From Limnomonas spitsbergensis (taxonomy: Eukaryota; Chlorophyta; Chlorophyceae; Chlamydomonadales): a stretch of DNA of 64,000 nucleotides. Within the stretch, counting starts at the first letter, position 1. Each line of letters starts with the position of its first letter. Shown here piece by piece: positions 35,418 through 43,264 of this stretch. The position numbers and the translations under genes were made by a program. The DNA lies in NCBI GenBank assembly GCA_037349105.1, contig JAYJMM010000014.1, positions 620,001-684,000 of the forward strand. The letters run 5' to 3'. The notes beneath the pieces are model-generated. The model made no database searches, was not told where the DNA came from, and saw only the letters and a list, made by a program, of their open reading frames with translations.

Positions 35418-37553
35418 ATGCCAGATGCGGTGCCATCACGTGCGGAACGCAAATGGTGGGCACTAGTCGAGGCATCCCTGCCACTTCCGGAGAGGGAACC
35501 CGTCGACAGAGGCTACCTCAACACACAGGCCCTACGGGCTCTCGTTCGCAATCACGTCGGTGCGCGCTCGTGTCCGTCCACCGTCAGCTACGAGCAGTTG
35601 CTGGATGTTGCGCTCGTTCGACGATTGGCGACGCAGGCCGACATCGACATGTGTCGCACAACTGGCTCCGTAAGACCGCCGCAGCGGGCGGCGCAGGCGT
35701 TGTTCGGAAAGCGGGCGAGGACAGATCGCGCAGACAAGATGAAAAGACGGAAGACTGTCAAGCTGCTCACCGTGAAGTGCGCGCTCAGGAGACGCCTGAG
35801 ACTTAGAGCAGACATCGGGACTGGTTTGGCTGTTGTCGAACAGATAAAATTGCGTGTCGAAGCGTTCTCTAGGCGCGTCGTCAACGCCAGTTTGGCGCTT
35901 TCGGGTATGGTCAAGGAGCTGTTCAGATGCGACCCCTATGCGGCGACGGAGGATGCCGCGGACCTGTCATGGCTTGCCGGCGTGGCGGTGCCTCCCGAGA
36001 TCTTCAGTCAGACTTTCTTTCGGCAGCTGCTTCTCGGCACAGTCGGCGCGCAGTTGCCCAACACAGCGATCGCCGAGTATCATCGTGACCATCCGCAGCT
36101 GCTCTTGACAGGGAATCGTCATCTCGGTGACCGAAACATCTATTCTGCCGGCGCGATCCAGTACACGACCAACCTGAAGAACGCACTTCGCGTCGAGCTC
36201 GATGATCGCATCAAGGTTGCCTCCCGTCGTCTCGGGTTGCACGCCGGCGAGGACAGAATCGTTCGATATCGTATCAACGGGTGGATGCTCCCTCCTCGGT
36301 TTGGTTGCTGTCTGCCCCAGATTGAGTCAGCGGATGCCGCCGTCCAAATGCAAAGACTGATGCTCGGGCTTGCAGGGCAGGACAAGATCGACGACGTCTG
36401 GCTCCGGGACGACGCCAATCTTCCGAACTTGCTGCGCTACAACGTCTTCCTGAACAAGGTGTACCAGGGCGGCCACAGTAAGGTCCACAATGTCGTGCCC
36501 ATCTGCGGTGTCCGCGCCCACTTCGTCCGGATCGACACATCAGTGCTGTACGGCGTCCTTCGGGATGCCGGCGTCATTAGCAAGCGCGTGACTTTTGCAG
36601 CATTCGACAGCATCAGGGATGTCTTCTGGTATGACACGTTCGACTTCCGCAAGATCAAACCCGGTGGTGCGGACTTCGGATGGTCGGTGATGACTGACGG
36701 TGTGAGCCTGTGCGCGACGTTCGAGAAGGCCTCAGCGGGCGTGGGCGGTGTAGAAGGAAGGATTGGCGGTGGATCTGTACAGTACAAGCCGTCCCCGTCC
36801 GACATCGTCGTCGGCAACGACCCGGGGCGCATCAACATCTACTACATGGCCGGCGTCGTCGAAGGTCAGACCCAAGTAGCCAAGCTGACTCGGAAGCAGT
36901 ACTACACAGAGAGCGGTTGCATCACGGCCAGGCGCAACGTCGAACGATGGACGCGAGGCATCCAGGTCCATCTCGACGCCCTATCCGAAGCGAGCACCAA
37001 AGGCGTCAGCACGACGGCGCACGAGTGGTACCTCATCCAATTCGAGCTCCACAAGCAGGAGCTCTGGACCGAATACCTACGACCGAGATGGGCGAGGCAG
37101 CGGCTATCGCTGTACGGAGGAAAGCAGCGCGTCTTTGCAAACTTCTTCAACGGATTGACAGTCAAGTTCGAAGGCGAAGGGCGACGGCTCGTGATTGCCT
37201 ACGGCAACGGGAAGTTCGCATCAGGGGGTGTGGGTGAGCAGTCTGTACCGACGACCCGAGCATACAAAGAGTGTGCATCTCGGGTATCGACGTACTGGAC
37301 TGACGAGTTCCGCACATCCAAGGTTCACTGCGAAGACGACTCCATCCTGCACCTCGTCACGATCAGGTCGTCGCGGTTTGCCTTGCGAGGGCTGTTGTTC
37401 AACCCCATCCTCGAGAAGTTCGTCAGCCGGGACCTCAACGCTGCGCTGAACATTCGGAGGCTTCTGATTGCCCCGCGGCCGCTCATCCTCTGTCGACAAG
37501 GCGTCGTGCCGCGTATTGAGCAGCACATCGTGAAGCGGCTTCGAGGACGCTGA
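35418..37553 (+). CDS. Fanzor (eukaryotic TnpB-like RNA-guided nuclease)
   Basis: The product has 711 aa. RuvC-I is VVGNDPGRIN with catalytic D468, followed by KLTRKQYYTESG, a typical Fanzor block. The RuvC-II position reads VIAYGNGKF (596-598), where TnpB would have the catalytic Glu. The likely relocated Glu is E630 in TDEFRTSKVHC, as described for Fanzors. RuvC-III is SRDLNAALNI with D672. The zinc-ribbon cysteines expected between RuvC-II and RuvC-III are mostly missing (only C638 seen). The N-terminal 460 residues form the wedge/REC part with basic KMKRRKTVK. Fanzors use a right-end-encoded RNA to cut matching DNA and are thought to promote transposon retention. Association with a mariner-type transposase matches known Fanzor1 elements. 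Intact reading frame. Confidence 0.9.
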   Translation: MPDAVPSRAERKWWALVEASLPLPEREPVDRGYLNTQALRALVRNHVGARSCPSTVSYEQLLDVALVRRLATQADIDMCRTTGSVRPPQRAAQALFGKRARTDRADKMKRRKTVKLLTVKCALRRRLRLRADIGTGLAVVEQIKLRVEAFSRRVVNASLALSGMVKELFRCDPYAATEDAADLSWLAGVAVPPEIFSQTFFRQLLLGTVGAQLPNTAIAEYHRDHPQLLLTGNRHLGDRNIYSAGAIQYTTNLKNALRVELDDRIKVASRRLGLHAGEDRIVRYRINGWMLPPRFGCCLPQIESADAAVQMQRLMLGLAGQDKIDDVWLRDDANLPNLLRYNVFLNKVYQGGHSKVHNVVPICGVRAHFVRIDTSVLYGVLRDAGVISKRVTFAAFDSIRDVFWYDTFDFRKIKPGGADFGWSVMTDGVSLCATFEKASAGVGGVEGRIGGGSVQYKPSPSDIVVGNDPGRINIYYMAGVVEGQTQVAKLTRKQYYTESGCITARRNVERWTRGIQVHLDALSEASTKGVSTTAHEWYLIQFELHKQELWTEYLRPRWARQRLSLYGGKQRVFANFFNGLTVKFEGEGRRLVIAYGNGKFASGGVGEQSVPTTRAYKECASRVSTYWTDEFRTSKVHCEDDSILHLVTIRSSRFALRGLLFNPILEKFVSRDLNAALNIRRLLIAPRPLILCRQGVVPRIEQHIVKRLRGR

Positions 37554-37726
37554 CGAAGAAAACACAGCAAAATCTCTGACACAAGCCGTACCCGCAAGAA
37601 CGGAGCTTAAGTGTGTTAGAAAGATGGTGTATATCCATCTATACAAAATCGGTCCTATGATGCGAACTTGGGGGGCATGATCAAGTGGTTGACGTGGGTG
37701 TCCCAAAACAGCTAGGGTTGAGTGTA
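37554..37726 (+). ncRNA. Candidate Fanzor guide RNA (omega-RNA) region
   Basis: This 173-bp stretch between the Fanzor stop and the element's right end contains no gene. Possible hairpins: CCGT...ACGG around 37587-37604, and GATGG TGTATAT CCATC at 37623-37639. In TnpB and Fanzor systems the scaffold RNA overlaps the 3' end of the gene and the right end, and the guide is the flanking DNA just past the end. If so, the guide here would begin at 37727. The 56 bp at its end are repeated identically at 55046-55101. Confidence 0.5.
37671..37726 (-). repeat. Right terminal repeat of the complete element
   Basis: Read on the minus strand: TACACTCAACCCTAGCTGTT, then TTGGGACACCCACGTCAACC. It is identical over 56 bp to 55046-55101. 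The block positions match the other terminal repeats listed. Confidence 0.85.
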
Positions 37727-38341
37727 GGAGTCTCCGCTTTTCCTTTTTCGACAGCGATGTGTGCCGATTTGCCGATTTGCGGTTGAATGTCGGGCCCAAA
37801 ATCGGGTTTTGCTGGCGCACAGTTTTCGGTGAAGCGTGTTTGGCGGAGTGGAGATTTGGTATGGGGAGTCCGTTTTGTGGTATATATCGTGTGACGCAGT
37901 TTGGCGAAGACGTGTTGCGTGTTGGTGGGTATACACGATGTGCTGATGAAAGTAGACTCGTGTGTGCGTGAAGTCCGCTCTTTGATTTGCCGTGATCTGA
38001 ACCAATTGCCGAACCCGATGACCGTGAGCCCTGACGCCCTAGCGCCCGCCTCTGTGTCTTTCGTGTGTGGCTTTCCGACGAGCAGGTCCACGATTTCATT
38101 CACGGCGCCTTGCTTCGATACATGTCGCAGGAAACGAAGCTTGCGGTACTTCTGAGCCATCCGGTGCGTCAGCAGCTCTCTGAGCACGCCCAGGTACACT
38201 TTTGCGTGTACCCGACGCGGTTTGACCCCCACTCCGCCTTCCCGGACGTTCAAGCCATTCGTCAACGCCTTCGTCGTCCTGTTGAACACGAACGCGGTCA
38301 CGCCCGATTGGTAGACGGTCCTATGTCACATTCTGAGTGTA
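37727..38341 (-). pseudogene. Fanzor fragment of a second, internally deleted element
   Basis: A terminal repeat at 38285-38341 (read minus: TACACTCAGAATGTGACATA, then GGACCGTCTACCAATCGGGC) leads straight into a C-terminal Fanzor piece on the minus strand: VFNRTTKA, then HRMAQKYRKLRFLRHVSKQG, AVNEIVDLLVGKP and LTVIGFGNW (the RuvC-II position). It is closely related to the fossil at 21.3-22.3 kb. RuvC-I and RuvC-III are missing. The complete element ends exactly where this fragment starts (37726/37727), so the younger element may have inserted into the older one. Confidence 0.75.
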
Positions 38342-39050
38342 TGCTACGACGAGGGGTTGGTTTCCTCCATCACTCCTGGTGCTGTCACCATCACAGCCCA
38401 TGCCGATGACGGCTTTTCGGGTGTCCCAATCGTCGACTACGCGTGCCGCTTGGTGGGCGTCGTCAAGGAAGGGTTGGGTACCACCATCCTGCGGGTGGGC
38501 ATCACCCGTCCTATGACGTCCACACCTACCTGTTGCAGCCTGGTCTCTCAGTGTAGTATCCTCAATGTAATATATTCTCCAGAAGCAGGGGCAGTTAGGG
38601 CAGGTCACCAACCCCGCAGTCTGGCACCCCGGCACCGTAGGCTACATGGTATCCCGAGGTCCCCTCTCCACCCATTCCCCACTGGCGCTGAAAACCACCT
38701 TCATGGTACCTTCAACATCACCCAACGCCAAGACCTTTCCGATTGGAGATTACCTTGACGGAAGTCAGAGCAGCTCGATTGGGCATTTGGGCATTTGGGA
38801 GGCCATAACTTCAAGGCAATCCTCTTGGACCCGACGAAACGATTGAACCTGTTGTTGACCACCGTGTCCGAGTCGGCGGAACCTGCTTCGAGCGAATTGA
38901 TCAACGCCGTCCTGCACCGGTTTCCGTCCAAGGACGTCCGCGTGATCGTCATCCCGGAACCGAACTCTTCTGCTTACCACGCCCACATGACGCTCATGAG
39001 CACTTTTCAGAAAAGTGCGCAAAACACACCAAGGACATGTGGTTTTTGAC
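38342..39050 (+). pseudogene. Trypsin-like serine protease remnant
   Basis: A plus frame starting at the transposon boundary encodes YDEGLVSSITPGAVTITAHA then DDGFSGVPIVDYACRLVGVV and KEG. G-F-S-G-x-P-(I/V)-V-D followed by RLVGVV is the active-site serine region of trypsin-like (S1/HtrA-type) proteases. The His and Asp parts are missing upstream, and the frame is lost near 38520. Another frame at about 38780-39047 (SSELINAVLHRFPSKDVRVI) may be further downstream sequence of the same gene. The transposon fragment to the left probably removed its 5' half. Confidence 0.55.
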
Positions 39051-39103
39051 GAACACGAGGGCTCGATGATTGTGGTGTCAGCGCCGCATGGTGTCGGTAG
39101 GTA

Positions 39104-39499
39104 TTACCTTTCCGTCCAATACGATCGTGGTTCATTGTAATTTTTAAAACGCCAACCAAACAACCTGTAGTAAGTGTAATTCACTTTGTCCATCAAATTC
39201 TTCTGAGTCCAAAGAAGTGCTGCCCAAAACACACCCGCGTTCTTGAGCTCGCTGACCCTGGAATGGTCGAGCCCTGACATCCCATCAAATGGAGATGGTA
39301 CCAACGCAAAAAGGTTCCGTGTAATGTAGGCAACACACATCAAAAAGCACACTGTCACTACAAGTTCAACTACCAACAACGTCGTGTGTTTGTGTTTGTA
39401 ATCTTCTTGAACAAATGGACCCAATACAGCATCGAAAGACATTCCGATCACCAGAGCCAGCACAAAATAACAGGTTGTGATGAAACTGATGTCTGCCAT
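39104..39499 (-). CDS. Conserved-looking three-helix membrane protein
   Basis: The product has 131 aa and starts MADISFITTCYFVLALVIGM. Two strong hydrophobic helices (ITTCYFVLALVIGMSFDAVL and VVELVVTVCFLMCVAYITRN) are followed by GLDHSRVSELKNAGVFWAAL and an amphipathic tail (NYTYYRLFGWRFKNYNE). This pattern resembles small multi-pass proteins shared by many giant viruses, from memory, but no function is established. The ATG at 39499 fits the start of the hydrophobic segment; a longer upstream frame is basic and overlaps a repeat (39605-39915). AT-richer than the left-hand genes. Confidence 0.65.
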   Translation of the reverse strand: MADISFITTCYFVLALVIGMSFDAVLGPFVQEDYKHKHTTLLVVELVVTVCFLMCVAYITRNLFALVPSPFDGMSGLDHSRVSELKNAGVFWAALLWTQKNLMDKVNYTYYRLFGWRFKNYNEPRSYWTER

Positions 39500-39604
39500 C
39501 TTGACAATGCGAAACATGTATGTTTTTGTGGCGTCTGGCATTTGGCGTTTGTTGAAAATTGAATAGAAAAAAATCGTGGGGATGTTTGCCACCTTTCCCG
39601 GGTT

Positions 39605-39915
39605 TCTTTTGGTGTATTTTCTTTTCTTGAACCCTTCGCTCTTTTTCAGGGTTGTTCTCTTTCGGGTGCGAAGAACCATCGGCGTGTCCGTGCGATAACG
39701 CACGGTCTGCAACAACTTTTTCTGACATCGGCAGGTATCGAACTCGCGACCTCCGCTTGATCAGTATCGACGGTGCTAGGTTGTAAGCGACTGACACCAG
39801 TACGGCATTACGTTGGGTGGGTGGCGGGCGAGAAATGTCATCGCCGCGCGGCCAAAAAGCTGTTCGAATACATATCGCCTACACCCGACGTTGGTTACAA
39901 TGGAATCGCATTGCT
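39605..39915 (-). repeat. Inverted repeat arm A with tRNA-like B box
   Basis: About 310 bp, inverted relative to 40530-40860, with obvious but imperfect identity. On the minus strand it carries CTGGTGTCAGTCGCTTAC followed about 40 bases later by GCGAGTTCGATACC. The latter matches the RNA polymerase III B box (GWTCRANNC), while the former resembles a tRNA D-arm/A box. No acceptor stem pairs, so it is not a complete tRNA gene. Its end also encodes WVAGEKCHRRAAKKLFE on the plus strand. Confidence 0.65.
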
Positions 39916-40102
39916 TATGCGCTGCTTTTGATCGAGGCCGCGCTTGCGGCAGAACACTTCGTGGCACACTTGGTGTAGGCACACTTTTTTTACAGTCTCC
40001 CATGAAGGAGATCCCTAAAAAGTCCACCGCCGACAGCCAATTGCTGCATGTCATCTGATTTTTTTCTCCTACAGAACGGCGACGGTTTCTTCTTGCCTCA
40101 GT

Positions 40103-40669
40103 TCATATATCGATCAGCAGCGAGCCTTGCAATGCAACCAGCAGCAGACGGATCCCTTCCAAAGTATGTGCGCGTACTTGGCTAGTAGCGCAACCCTCGG
40201 ATTTCTTGGTAATGTCCTTGGTATTTATTCTCCTTCTCTTTCTCCTCCATCGCTTCTTGTGACGGAGTCTCGTCGCACCTCGTCGCACGTCTTCCCCTCC
40301 CCTGCAGCGCCTGTTCCTCTCGATCGCCTTTCTCCACATCTCCTTGACTGCCTCGGCGTCACCCGGCTCGACGCACGGCATCCATTTTGCGCCCGTGCTC
40401 CCGAGGCGTCCTCCAGGTTTCATGTACACGGCGTGCTTGACCTCCCCCGTAGCGTAGTCGTACTTGATCGATCCATACTCGTCTTGGACGATGCGGGCAG
40501 CTGCTGGAGTTGGGTAACTAGTTCCCGCCGATGCGATTCTATTGCACCCAACGTCGGGTGTAGGCGACGTGAATTCGAAAAGCTTTTGGGCCGCGCGGCG
40601 ATGACACCTCTCGCCCGCCACCCACACAACGTAATCGTCACAAATGCCGTACTGGTGTCTGTCGCTCAC
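40103..40669 (-). CDS. Uncertain basic protein sharing a segment with the inverted repeat
   Basis: An open frame of about 188 codons without a good ATG at its start; the first in-frame ATG is at MKPGGRLGSTGAKWMPCVEP. The N-terminal part YVVWVAGERCHRRAAQKLFE is repeated in the inverted arm at 39.8 kb (YVGWVAGEKCHRRAAKKLFE), so the same coding segment exists twice. The middle is plausible as protein (QDEYGSIKYDYATGEVKHAV), the end is Arg/Lys-rich. It may be a partial gene duplicated with the repeat. Low confidence as an expressed gene. Confidence 0.35.
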   Translation of the reverse strand: MSDRHQYGICDDYVVWVAGERCHRRAAQKLFEFTSPTPDVGCNRIASAGTSYPTPAAARIVQDEYGSIKYDYATGEVKHAVYMKPGGRLGSTGAKWMPCVEPGDAEAVKEMWRKAIERNRRCRGGEDVRRGATRLRHKKRWRRKRRRINTKDITKKSEGCATSQVRAHTLEGIRLLLVALQGSLLIDI

Positions 40670-40860
40670 AGCCTAGCACCGTCGATACTGATGAAGCGGA
40701 GACGCGAGTTCGATACCTGCCGGTGGCAGAAAAAGTTGTTGCAGACCGTGCGTAATCGCACCGACACGCCGATGGTTGTTCGCATCCGAAAGTAAACAAC
40801 CCTGAAAAGAGCGAAGGATTCAAGAAAAGAAAATACACCAAAAGAACCCCGGGTAAGGTG
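40530..40860 (+). repeat. Inverted repeat arm B with tRNA-like B box
   Basis: Partner of 39605-39915. Contains ACTGGTGTCTGTCGCTCAC and GCGAGTTCGATACCTGCC on the plus strand. Arms are separated by about 615 bp. This could be a SINE-like or tRNA-derived repeat inserted twice, or one inverted duplication. Confidence 0.65.
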
Positions 40861-40969
40861 GCAAAGATCCCCGCGATTTTTGTTGGTTTCAGTGCAACGC
40901 GCCGAGTTTGCTACACATGCAGTCAGCCAGTTTGGCACATAAAATAAAGCTAAATGTATATAACAGGAT

Positions 40970-41869
40970 ATGTTGGCTGCACGGCGCCGACTTTTAAAGC
41001 ACGTTGCCAAAACAGCCACTCGGGAGGGGGTGGCGGGTGTATTTACGCCATCGGCGAAGCTCCTCAGCATGTCGGATGATACATCTGTTTCTGACGATCT
41101 GTTTTTTAAACAGTTGAATCACTCCATCACACAATACCATGCTCACTCGCGTCTTATCATTGCATCTCCATCAATTCAATATGTTCGCAAAAAGATGCAA
41201 CGGCCGCCTGGCTTGCAATGGAACAGAGCCACCCGAATAGGGTGTGTGATTCTGCACACGTATGTCATGGAGCCTGGCGAGCATTGGGATCCACGCCCAT
41301 TGCAACATGTCGAACGTGTCCGCAATGCATTGACAAAGTGGCTTCGGGCAGGCATGTGCGGGCTGATTGTGGACTTGCAGAGACATCATGGTGGCAGTTT
41401 TAGACCAGGTTTGCATGCGTTGGGTGCCCACCTGTTGAACGGAGCCAATCTGTGCCGGTGGGTTTCCCAGCCAATCAACACAACGAAATGGGGAGTTGAC
41501 AGTATCTTGCAATACGATGGAGACCATGAACGACAAGTCCCAAACAAACCTCAAAACCAAGAACACGTGTCAGCACCGCCGGCGGTACATGTCGCTGTGC
41601 TGATTGGACGAGGAACAGCGTCTTCTGGCGAGATACTCGCTTCGTTTTTACACAAGAAACCGCGCATGCGTAGTTTTGGAGAGGCAACTGCCGGGGCCCT
41701 GTCAATAAATCAGGGCTTCACGGTGGGGCCAGGCATTGAGCTCTTACTCACAATCCGGAATGTGTGCACAATGGATGGCGTGTGTCACTTAGATGAACGT
41801 CTCGTCCCCGATTGTATTACCAAAAACCCCATGGAAGAAGCCACACGTTGGCTAAAAAGCCTTGGCTAA
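40970..41869 (+). CDS. S41-family (CtpA/tricorn-like) peptidase
   Basis: The product has 299 aa. MCGLIVDLQRHHGGSFRPG is the G-(L/I)-I-(I/V)-D-L-R-x-N-x-G-G block of S41. VAVLIGRGTASSGEILASFL holds the catalytic serine (S218 in TASSGE), and FGEATAGALSINQGFTVGPG with DGVCHLDERLVPD completes the core. The Lys that many CtpA enzymes use after T-x-G is replaced (TAGALS), as in tricorn-like and some eukaryotic members. There is no PDZ domain and no signal peptide, so the protein is close to a bare catalytic core. A TATATAACA string just before the ATG could be its TATA element. A complete gene within an otherwise decayed region. Confidence 0.8.
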   Translation: MLAARRRLLKHVAKTATREGVAGVFTPSAKLLSMSDDTSVSDDLFFKQLNHSITQYHAHSRLIIASPSIQYVRKKMQRPPGLQWNRATRIGCVILHTYVMEPGEHWDPRPLQHVERVRNALTKWLRAGMCGLIVDLQRHHGGSFRPGLHALGAHLLNGANLCRWVSQPINTTKWGVDSILQYDGDHERQVPNKPQNQEHVSAPPAVHVAVLIGRGTASSGEILASFLHKKPRMRSFGEATAGALSINQGFTVGPGIELLLTIRNVCTMDGVCHLDERLVPDCITKNPMEEATRWLKSLG

Positions 41870-42567
41870 AGAGCGCTTGATACTTCAATTGGCAGTCCTC
41901 GCGGGAGCCTGTCGTCATTACGTCGGAAAAAGAGACATCAAATGTGTCTCTTCCTCATCACTCCAGCACGATGAGACCCCCAGATATACTCTGGGAGGGG
42001 GTGGTCAAGGCACACACGACGCGAAGTTGTGTGGGCGATGCCAGACCGCTATGCCCTTTTCATTTGGGCGTACAACACAGCGCACTGCTGCCGGTGTGGC
42101 AGAAGTGGCTGGCCGTACGCCCGCATGCGAAGGGGTGGGCGGGGTCTGCGCTTGGATATACCTGATATCTATCGGCAGAGCACCTCGCCGTGTGCCATCC
42201 GGCAGGTGTGCTCGACAGCGCTGGCTGCCTCCGAGGAGGCAACACTGGCTGGTTCACACCTGCGGGAGACACCAAGCCCTGTCCCACTCTCGATAGAGTG
42301 GGAGGGGCATTGCCGAAGAACACCATCTGTACATGTCAAACATGCAACTGTGAGGGTGTGATCGTGCAATATGTAGAGAGAGAGAGTCAATATGCTGCGC
42401 GAGCGCAACATCTCAATCTGTCTACATACTTATTACTCCTACAACCCGCGACTCCATATTTTTCACAGAGTGGTCATCGTCGGGTGGGCGACTGGGCCTC
42501 GTACCTGCGATACAGGGAGTTGTGTGTGTGTGTGTGAGGTCGACGTGGGGATGTCCAAGAACAAAAT
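41870..42567. other. Stretch with at most one doubtful small gene
   Basis: A plus frame at 42029-42361 (110 aa, ALFIWAYNTAHCCRCGRSGW, with a CxxC pair) is the best coding candidate but has no recognised domain. Short inverted repeats occur near 42230 (GCTGCCTCC GAGGAGGCAAC) and 42290. A GA-rich and a GT-rich microsatellite lie at 42373-42386 and 42522-42538. Confidence 0.4.
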
Positions 42568-42655
42568 AACGATCAGTCATAGGACCGTCTACCATTTGGG
42601 CTGGGCGTGACCGCGCTAGTGTGTCATTTAGAGCAAGAGCATCCGGTACAGCACG
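42568..42655 (+). mobile_element. IS630-type element left-end remnant
   Basis: CATAGGACCGTCTACCATTT, then GGGCGTGACCGCG and GAGCATCCGGTACAG correspond to the left end and transposase start of the fossil element at 20597-20690. Everything downstream is unrelated, so this is a truncated end. It cuts the 3' end of the solute-binding-protein fragment. Confidence 0.7.
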
Positions 42656-43195
42656 GGGGTGCTGTTTGACGAGGGCTTGGCCGACGAACGAGCCGCGCAT
42701 GAGGCCCTGGATCATGCCGTCGAGCAGGTCCTTGACATCCTTGGCGTCGGGCGACTTATAGCGAGCATCCAAATGGGCGGATGTTTGTTCCAAACTTCTG
42801 CCACATTCGTTCAATTGCATCATCCATGCCGATGGAGCCCATTGTGCCTGCCACGATGCCGGTCACGCCCTCGGGGAAGCTGTGGATCGGGTCTTTCAGA
42901 CGGTAAACAACGGTTCGCCTGACGACGAAGTAAGGCACTGTCCACTCCACATTATTCGTCTCGCGTTCTGGGCTGCGCCCGATGCCACCGATTGCCAGGT
43001 CTACCCGATTCTTCCAGTTCCCAGCCTGTTCCCAGGTGCTTCCCCAATCTTTGGCACGCACGTACTGCGGCTTCAGTCCCGCCGAGCGACAGAATCCCTC
43101 GAGTCCAGACCTGCGTAGGACCCGGTGGCTGTGTCCCAGTACGCGACAGGGAAGAAATCGGCGTACACCGCCACGCGCAGCCTACCTGGGGCAGC
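42640..43195 (-). pseudogene. Family-3 extracellular solute-binding protein (SBP_bac_3-like) remnant
   Basis: Reads on the minus strand in three frames: RLRVAVYADFFPVAYWD (43190-43100), then GFCRSAGLKPQYVRAKDW and VDLAIGGIGRSPERETNNVE, WTVPYFVV, GIVAGTMGSIG (43098-42760), then DLLDGMIQGLMRGSFVGQAL (to about 42640). V-D-x-A-I-G-G-x-x-x-(T/S)-P-E-R followed by PYF is the signature of polar-amino-acid binding proteins and ligand-binding domains of ionotropic glutamate receptors. Frameshifts near 43098 and 42775, and truncation by a transposon end, show it is dead. Origin from a bacterium or a eukaryotic receptor cannot be decided by eye. Confidence 0.65.
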
Positions 43196-43264
43196 ATGCA
43201 GCTGCATGCCCGGTGCATCCTTGTGCCTTGTGGAGCAGGCGCGAGGCCGCCCTTGTGCGCCGAC

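Larger units (their letters stand above)
34092..37726 (+). mobile_element. Complete IS630/Tc1-mariner-type element carrying a Fanzor
   Basis: About 3.6 kb. Left end TATAGTCTGGCAACTCTAG at 34092-34110 followed by TGGGACATCCCTGCGTGAAC. The right end, read inward on the minus strand from 37726, begins TACACTCAACCCTAG and also carries TGGGACA with similar spacing and a CGTCAACCA block. Both ends have TA, the target dinucleotide of IS630/Tc1/mariner elements. It contains a DD34E transposase and a 711-aa Fanzor in tandem on the same strand. Both frames are intact, so the copy looks recent and possibly active. It lies between Erv1 and an older Fanzor fragment. Confidence 0.88.

Noticed and set aside
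20565..38341. One 17.8-kb composite transposon bounded by the inverted ends at 20565 and 38341
   Set aside because: Each end has its own adjacent element remnant, and the interval holds core viral genes; independent insertions explain it better.
39605..39915. tRNA gene
   Set aside because: The B box and a D-arm-like string are present, but the acceptor stem and anticodon arm do not pair, so only a tRNA-like repeat is claimed.
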